From an uncultured bacterium (GTDB lineage Bacteria > Cyanobacteriota > Vampirovibrionia > Gastranaerophilales > Gastranaerophilaceae), in NCBI GenBank assembly GCA_949284415.1, contig CASDVM010000005.1, positions 62,001 to 126,000 of the forward strand: a DNA stretch of 64,000 bases, in the 5' to 3' direction. Within the stretch, counting starts at the first letter, position 1; every line of letters starts with the position of its first letter. The notes beneath the pieces are model-generated. The model saw only the letters and a program-made list of their open reading frames with translations. It made no database searches and was not told where the DNA came from. This document shows, piece by piece, positions 59,735 through 64,000 of this stretch. A program made the position numbers and the translations under genes.

Positions 59735-60487
59735 ATGATAAATCGAAAATCACGTGATGAAATTAAAAGAATGCGCCATGCAGGGCATATTGTAGCTCTT
59801 GTTCATCAAAAGATGAGAGAAGTTATTGAACCTGGTATAAGCACAAAAGAACTGGATAGTATTGCACATGATATTATAAGAAAAGAACGCGCTGTTCCGA
59901 CATTTTTAGGTTACCACGGTTTCCCGGGTTCTATTTGTGCATCTATTAATGAGCAGGTTGTTCACGGAATTCCTCATGAAGATATTAAAGTTAAAGAAGG
60001 CGATATCATAAGTATTGATGTCGGTGCGACTTATGCTGGAATGGTCGGTGATGGTGCGTGGACTTATCCTGTCGGTAAAATCAGTGATGAGTGTCAGAGA
60101 CTTTTGAAAGCGACTGAAGAAGCTCTTTTTGCAGGGATTGCACAGATGAGAGCAGGGAATGTTCTTGATGATATTTCAGGTGCAATAGAAGCAGTTGCTG
60201 TGAGAGAAAAACTCGGCATTGTCAGACAGTACGGCGGGCACGGCGTTGGTCATGAAATGCATGAAGAGCCGTTTTTGTTTAATTACAAAGTAGGAGATCA
60301 TACTTTGATTAAGCAGGGTTATGCAATTGCAATTGAACCTATGCTGAATTTAGGCGGCGATGAGGTTGTAGTTGCGGACGATGAATGGACAGTGAGCACT
60401 GCTGATAAAATGCCGTCCGCTCATTTTGAGCATACCGTTCTTGCAACTGATGATGAACCGTTAATTATTACGCAGCTGATGTCGTAA
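59735..60487 (+). CDS. map: type I methionine aminopeptidase
   Basis: This 250-residue enzyme removes N-terminal Met from nascent proteins. Metal ligands lie in ISIDVGATYAGMVGDGAWTY (two Asp), GHGVGHEMHEEP (His), IAIEPMLNLGG (Glu) and the late FEHTVLATDDEP. AGAGG precedes the start. It follows adk. Confidence 0.96.
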   Translation: MINRKSRDEIKRMRHAGHIVALVHQKMREVIEPGISTKELDSIAHDIIRKERAVPTFLGYHGFPGSICASINEQVVHGIPHEDIKVKEGDIISIDVGATYAGMVGDGAWTYPVGKISDECQRLLKATEEALFAGIAQMRAGNVLDDISGAIEAVAVREKLGIVRQYGGHGVGHEMHEEPFLFNYKVGDHTLIKQGYAIAIEPMLNLGGDEVVVADDEWTVSTADKMPSAHFEHTVLATDDEPLIITQLMS

Positions 60488-60498
60488 GGAGAATTTTT

Positions 60499-61122
60499 AT
60501 GAATTATTATGTCGGGTTATCCCTTGCAGCATCATCAGGTATGGATTCAGGTGTTGCGGTTCTGGATGAGGATAACAATCTTATACTTGTCGATAAACTT
60601 TACACAATGAATGATGTTATATTCTTTTTTGATAATTTCCCTTCATTAAAATATTCAAAGATCTGTATTTCTTTAGTCTGGGACAGGACAATGCTTAACG
60701 GGAAGTGGAGAATACTCGGCAAGCCTTATCAGCTTGTTTCTACAAATCATCTTATCCCGAACAGGGACGGCTGGACACACAGATATTCAACGCGCGGCTG
60801 TGAATATTTTAAATCTTTAACTGAAAAGGGTATTGAAATTAATCGTTTTGAACTTTATTTGACCAGGCAGAGTCTGCATCTGAATTCTTGTTACAAAGAA
60901 CGTTCCCCTGCTGATTGTAAGTTTTTGCAGCAGACGCTGAAAAATGAATGGCAGATTGATTTACCTTCCAATATGATGCCTATGTCTCAACTGGAGGCTA
61001 TAGTCGGGGCAATTCTTGCGAAAGAAAATACTAAACATCCAGAAAATATCAAAATAATCTCACATTTCAGAGATTTTAATGTTATAGATGTAATTCATAA
61101 TCCTGAATTAATTGCGATTTAA
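60499..61122 (+). CDS. putative RNase H-fold protein (DUF429-like)
   Basis: This 207-residue protein opens YYVGLSLAASSGMDSGVAVL, the first-strand pattern of DUF429/RuvC-like RNase H folds. It continues with a CISLVWDRTML region and a C-terminal helix MSQLEAIVGAILAKEN, where DUF429 proteins have D-A-x-x-A. The acidic catalytic positions are not all clear. TAAGGAG precedes the start, 11 bases after map. The assignment is tentative. Confidence 0.45.
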   Translation: MNYYVGLSLAASSGMDSGVAVLDEDNNLILVDKLYTMNDVIFFFDNFPSLKYSKICISLVWDRTMLNGKWRILGKPYQLVSTNHLIPNRDGWTHRYSTRGCEYFKSLTEKGIEINRFELYLTRQSLHLNSCYKERSPADCKFLQQTLKNEWQIDLPSNMMPMSQLEAIVGAILAKENTKHPENIKIISHFRDFNVIDVIHNPELIAI

Positions 61123-61644
61123 TTATTCTCTGCTTGTTAAAAGTCCCAGAGCCAGACCGATTGCAGCGCCGATGCCTGCACCCCATCTGAGTTTGGTCTT
61201 TTTCACTGCTCTATATGCTCTGTTACTCACATCATCCATTAAACTCGGGTATTTTTTATATGCATCATAATTATTCATAAAATTGATTTTAAGATTGTCT
61301 GCATATTTTCTATCGGTGATATTTTTATCAAGTTCTATGCATTTGTCAGTAATTGATTTAATATCTTCATTTAAGCCCATTTCGCGTAAAATCATTTTGC
61401 TTTCAGTGCTTATGTTTTTGGCTTCAACTTCTTTTGCTGCCTTTGCCAGCGATGCAATTTGTGCATTTGTTTCTGCTTTTGTGATGTCAAATGCTTTTTG
61501 AACGAATGTATCTTTTTTTACAGGAAGGTAATAAGCGTTCATGCCTATTAGGGCTCCTGTGGCAGCTAAACCTGTTTTTCGTTTTCTGGCTGCTGCCGGA
61601 TTGGGCTGGTAGTATGTCATTGAAGGAGGTGTCTGTAATGCCAT
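61123..61644 (-). CDS. unknown lineage protein with glycine-zipper segments
   Basis: This 173-residue protein has a basic N-terminus then GLAATGALIGMNAYYLP (about 25-41), a helical middle and a C-terminal WGAGIGAAIGLALGLL (about 154-169) glycine-zipper that likely inserts in a membrane. It resembles the 36606/36127 pair in overall style, without clear sequence identity. AAGG lies before the ATG. It is convergent with the 60499 gene with no gap. Confidence 0.5.
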   Translation of the reverse strand: MALQTPPSMTYYQPNPAAARKRKTGLAATGALIGMNAYYLPVKKDTFVQKAFDITKAETNAQIASLAKAAKEVEAKNISTESKMILREMGLNEDIKSITDKCIELDKNITDRKYADNLKINFMNNYDAYKKYPSLMDDVSNRAYRAVKKTKLRWGAGIGAAIGLALGLLTSRE

Positions 61645-61712
61645 AAGAATGCCTTATACTTTCTGCGTTGTTGTATTTTATAAAACACGTAAAAAATTTT
61701 TTTTGCTATTAG

Positions 61713-61824
61713 TTGTAATCTTAATAAAAATCTGTTATGATTAATAATATGAAGTAAAAATAATAATGAAAAAGAAGGAGTTGCTATGAAGAGTTTATTA
61801 AGTTATATTAAGTCGGGGGGGGGG
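61713..61824 (+). promoter_or_regulatory. pilin leader cassette, copy 3
   Basis: TTGTAA (61713-61718), 17 bases, TATGAT (61736-61741), then the same leader and AAGGAG site, the ATG at 61786 and a ten-G run (61815-61824). The short frame ends at a TAA nine bases after the run (15 residues). Confidence 0.75.
61815..61824 (+). repeat. ten-G homopolymer near pilin start
   Basis: With one more G the frame from 61786 would run without a stop into the pilin coding frame at 61920. Confidence 0.9.
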
Positions 61825-61855
61825 CGTTTGTAAGCTCCTTATCAATAATTGAAAC

Positions 61856-61883
61856 TTGTCAAAATAAAAAAAACTGTTATAAT
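61856..61883 (+). promoter_or_regulatory. second promoter downstream of the G run
   Basis: TTGTCA (61856-61861), 16 bases, TATAAT (61878-61883). It could express the pilin from its own ATG at 61920 regardless of the G run. Confidence 0.65.
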
Positions 61884-61919
61884 AATGATATAACACATCA
61901 CGATTATAAGGATTTTAAT

Positions 61920-62720
61920 ATGAAGAGATTAAAGGGTTTTACTCTTGCACAAGGAGCTAGGCACGTAGTCCGCTTTAACAATATTCGTAGATTTGCGTTT
62001 ACCTTGGCCGAGGTTTTGATAACGTTAGGCGTCATCGGTGTTGTTGCAGCTTTAACAATGCCTGGGCTGATAATTAATCATCAAAAAAATGTAGTTGCAG
62101 AATCTGTTAAAAAAGCTTATTCAGAGTTAAATCAGGTTTTGTATATGGCACAAAATGACCATGGTATGATTTCTGATTGGAAGTATCGCAAAGCTGATGA
62201 ACTTGATAAATGGGTTCAGACATATATAATTCCATATATCAATGTTGTAGATCATAAGGCTTGTACGACAAATGAGCGATGTTTTGGTTTATCGTTGCCT
62301 TTTCCATTAAAATATGAAAAACCTGGTTCTGTTAATTCTACAGTAGGACAATATGTTGTAACAAAAACAGGTATTCCTATGGCTTATGCATTCTTCCGTT
62401 ATGGCGGGACTTATGAAAATGTTACGAGGGTTCGTGTATATGTAAAAAATCCTAAGCCTTATGCATTTATAGGAAAAGATGTTTTTACTTTTGTTCTGAA
62501 TCGCTCAACAGACACATCATTTAAACCATTTGGTCTTGCGGGCACAATACCTTTTACGGCAAATACGCAGCTAGATCGTGAAAAATTACTGCATGGACCT
62601 ATACGTACAGGCGGTTGTTTCAAAGATTCGGGAGGACCTGATTACTATGGCCCGGGAGATGCATGTGGAGCTGTTATAATGCTGGATGGCTGGAAAATAA
62701 AAGAAGATTATCCTTGGTAA
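61920..62720 (+). CDS. prepilin-like protein with doubled signal motif
   Basis: This 266-residue pilin-like protein opens MKRLKGFTLAQGARHVVRFN, itself a prepilin-like K-G|F-T-L-A motif. About 20 residues later comes the usual FAFTLAEVLITLGVIGVVAA. The tail DGWKIKEDYPW and FIGKDVFTFVL match other pilins here. ATAAGGA precedes the ATG and a promoter lies upstream, so this gene is intact. With an extra G in the upstream run it would also be fused to the leader frame from 61786. Confidence 0.85.
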   Translation: MKRLKGFTLAQGARHVVRFNNIRRFAFTLAEVLITLGVIGVVAALTMPGLIINHQKNVVAESVKKAYSELNQVLYMAQNDHGMISDWKYRKADELDKWVQTYIIPYINVVDHKACTTNERCFGLSLPFPLKYEKPGSVNSTVGQYVVTKTGIPMAYAFFRYGGTYENVTRVRVYVKNPKPYAFIGKDVFTFVLNRSTDTSFKPFGLAGTIPFTANTQLDREKLLHGPIRTGGCFKDSGGPDYYGPGDACGAVIMLDGWKIKEDYPW

Positions 62721-62721
62721 T

Positions 62722-63342
62722 CTAATTTATTGAACAGTATTCCGTATAAATTTTAATCACTTCCGTATGAATTTGCTCTATGGATTTTGTTGCATCAAGA
62801 ACCTTAATTCTTTGAGGTTCTTGTTTTGCAAGTTCAAGATAACCATGTCTTACACGGTTATGGAAATCTATTCCGGCACTTTCCATGCGGTCTTTTTCTT
62901 TACCTACACGTTTCATGGATGTTTCTACATCAATATCGAAAACAAACGTCAAATCAGGCTTTCTGCCGTTTGTAGCAATGCCGTTCAACATGTTAATTCT
63001 TTCAATATCAAGCCCTCTGCCGTATCCCTGATAGGCGACAGTTGAATCAATATGTCTGTCGCATAAAACAATTTTGCCTTCATCAACGGCAGGATTAACA
63101 ATAATATCAATATTTTGTGCTCTGTCTGCCAAAAACAGAAATGATTCACACCTGTCAGATACCGGACCTTTATAATTCAACAGTATTTCACGGACTTTTT
63201 CTCCTAATCCTTTGCCCCCCGGTTCACGTGTCAGAACAACATTTTTGCCGTTATTTTTCAAATATTCTGCTAATAATTTCATCTGGGTTGTTTTTCCGCA
63301 CCCGTCTGTTCCCTCAAATGTTATAAATAATCCATTTTTCAT
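62722..63342 (-). CDS. tmk: thymidylate kinase
   Basis: This 206-residue dTMP kinase has the P-loop FEGTDGCGKTTQMKLLAEYL, TREPGGKGLGEKVREIL, the DRHIDSTVAYQGYGRG site and FVFDIDVETSMKRV. It makes dTDP for DNA synthesis. It is convergent with the pilin gene (one base between stops). The start is preceded by an AAGAGG-like site. Confidence 0.96.
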   Translation of the reverse strand: MKNGLFITFEGTDGCGKTTQMKLLAEYLKNNGKNVVLTREPGGKGLGEKVREILLNYKGPVSDRCESFLFLADRAQNIDIIVNPAVDEGKIVLCDRHIDSTVAYQGYGRGLDIERINMLNGIATNGRKPDLTFVFDIDVETSMKRVGKEKDRMESAGIDFHNRVRHGYLELAKQEPQRIKVLDATKSIEQIHTEVIKIYTEYCSIN

Positions 63343-63416
63343 TTTTACCTCTTAATATAATTATATCAAAAAAATCGGAACTTATATAACAAATTCCACT
63401 AAAAATGGCTAGAAAT

Positions 63417-63481
63417 GTCACCCTGAACTCGTTTCAGGGTCTCGTTGTTTTGAGATGCTGAAACAAGTTCAGCATGACAGT
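63417..63481. repeat. full-length palindromic element
   Basis: TGTCACCCTGAACTCGTTTC ... GAGATGCTGAAACAAGTTCA ... GCATGACA, two inverted palindromic halves separated by GTTGTTTT. It is the most complete member of the family whose pieces lie at 15624, 18093, 25620 and 31330. Confidence 0.75.
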
Positions 63482-63531
63482 ATTACGCATATTTAGTGGA
63501 AACTTGTATATTATTCCCAAAAAAATCTTAT

Positions 63532-63560
63532 TTGTGTTTTGCTAAATATTATGCTAAAAT
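63532..63560 (+). promoter_or_regulatory. promoter of the M16 gene
   Basis: TTGTGT (63532-63537), 17 bases, TAAAAT (63555-63560). ATGCT-AAAATC-AGCAT forms a small dyad over the -10 box. Confidence 0.55.
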
Positions 63561-63582
63561 CAGCATAAGAGGAGAGATTTAT

Positions 63583-64000
63583 ATGGATACTAAAGTTACA
63601 AGATTAAAGAACAATATAGAATTTGCGTATAAAAGAAACAGAAATACTCCGAGAATTGCGTTTTATCTGAATTTTTCTTTGAACAACCCGCTCCCTGATC
63701 CCGGGGTTTATTCTCTTATGGTAAGGCTTTTTATGCAGGGTACAAAAAAACGCTCCGCGCAGGCTTTGTCTGAAGAATTAGATAAATATGCAATTGAATT
63801 CAGTGCAGAGATGAAACTTGATTATGTAAAATTTAAGTTTGTATGTCTTAATGAAGATTTTGAACGCGCAATGGAGATTTTTTCAGATATTGTAACAAAC
63901 ACTACTTTTGAAGAATTTGAAAAAGAGCGTACAAAACTGGAAGGTGAAATAATTGCAGAATTGGACTCTCCGCGAGTAAAAGTTATTGACAGCTATTACA
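63583..64000 (+). CDS. M16 family protein, probably non-catalytic subunit, 3' end outside window
   Basis: 139 codons are visible. VYSLMVRLFMQGTKKRSAQA aligns with the M16 signature where active enzymes have H-x-x-E-H before x-x-F-x-G-T; here neither His nor Glu is present. EFEKERTKLEGEIIAELDSP matches the usual following helix. Such zinc-free M16 proteins pair with an active partner, which may lie beyond the window. AGAGGAGAG precedes the ATG. Confidence 0.8.
   Translation, partial: MDTKVTRLKNNIEFAYKRNRNTPRIAFYLNFSLNNPLPDPGVYSLMVRLFMQGTKKRSAQALSEELDKYAIEFSAEMKLDYVKFKFVCLNEDFERAMEIFSDIVTNTTFEEFEKERTKLEGEIIAELDSPRVKVIDSYY

Overview
This AT-rich window, about one third G+C, comes from a Gram-negative bacterium. 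It best fits the gut cyanobacterial relatives (Melainabacteria/Vampirovibrionia, Gastranaerophilales-like). The reasons are seven dispersed pilin-like genes with the core FTLAEVLITLG, Gram-negative markers (kdsA, a predicted outer-membrane beta-barrel, a GyrB with the long insertion) and many lineage-restricted proteins. The taxonomic call is inference from gene content; no rRNA is present. UGA is used as a stop.

Layout. 0-4 kb: two alpha/beta hydrolases divergent from a LysR regulator, a CheR-like methyltransferase, a GC-rich structured element and tRNA-Asp. 4-9 kb: a papain-like predicted peptidase, a GH57 branching enzyme, rpsT, a frame-disrupted pilin gene and a membrane protein. 9-15.4 kb: a pxpA-like gene, yvcK-panB-panC, a pseudo-cyclase-like membrane protein, rplJ-rplL. 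15.4-21 kb: a RecB-type nuclease and a giant twin-motor helicase, a winged-helix protein and an 850-base gene-free stretch. 21-25.2 kb: coaD, a coiled-coil protein, rpmG-tRNA-Trp-secE-nusG-rplK-rplA. 25.2-34.9 kb: pilin-like genes mixed with kdsA, a metallo-beta-lactamase-fold hydrolase, pheS, an XRE regulator, a SIS protein and gatB. 35-46 kb: folP, an unknown gene pair, a radical SAM protein, cdd, ctpA, a secreted metallopeptidase, a TPR protein, an FtsB-like protein, a beta-barrel, a ribbon-helix-helix regulator and a pilin. 46.7-56 kb: gltX, rsmH-ftsL and unknown genes separated by repeat-rich spacers, plus a degenerate HD-GYP protein. 56-64 kb: gyrB, adk, map, an RNase H-fold-like protein, a pilin, tmk and the start of an M16 protein.

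Housekeeping threads are CoA synthesis (panB, panC, coaD), translation (ribosomal proteins, gltX, pheS, gatB, map, two tRNAs), envelope and division (kdsA, rsmH, ftsL, ftsB, ctpA) and DNA metabolism (gyrB, tmk, helicase/nuclease).

The most unusual signal is a set of pilin-like genes whose start codons are followed by a run of exactly ten G (or C on the opposite strand). In all four cases the start codon is exactly one base out of frame with the pilin body, so adding one base would open the full gene. Three of them share a nearly identical promoter/leader cassette. This looks like phase-variable or slippage-gated surface pilins, unless an assembler trimmed the homopolymers. Other candidates for something new are an N-terminal F-x-G/K-like tag shared by unrelated lineage proteins, a common leader about 150 bases upstream of three unknown genes, leaderless genes with exactly six bases between the -10 box and ATG, and palindromic repeats read in frame inside two DNA-repair genes.
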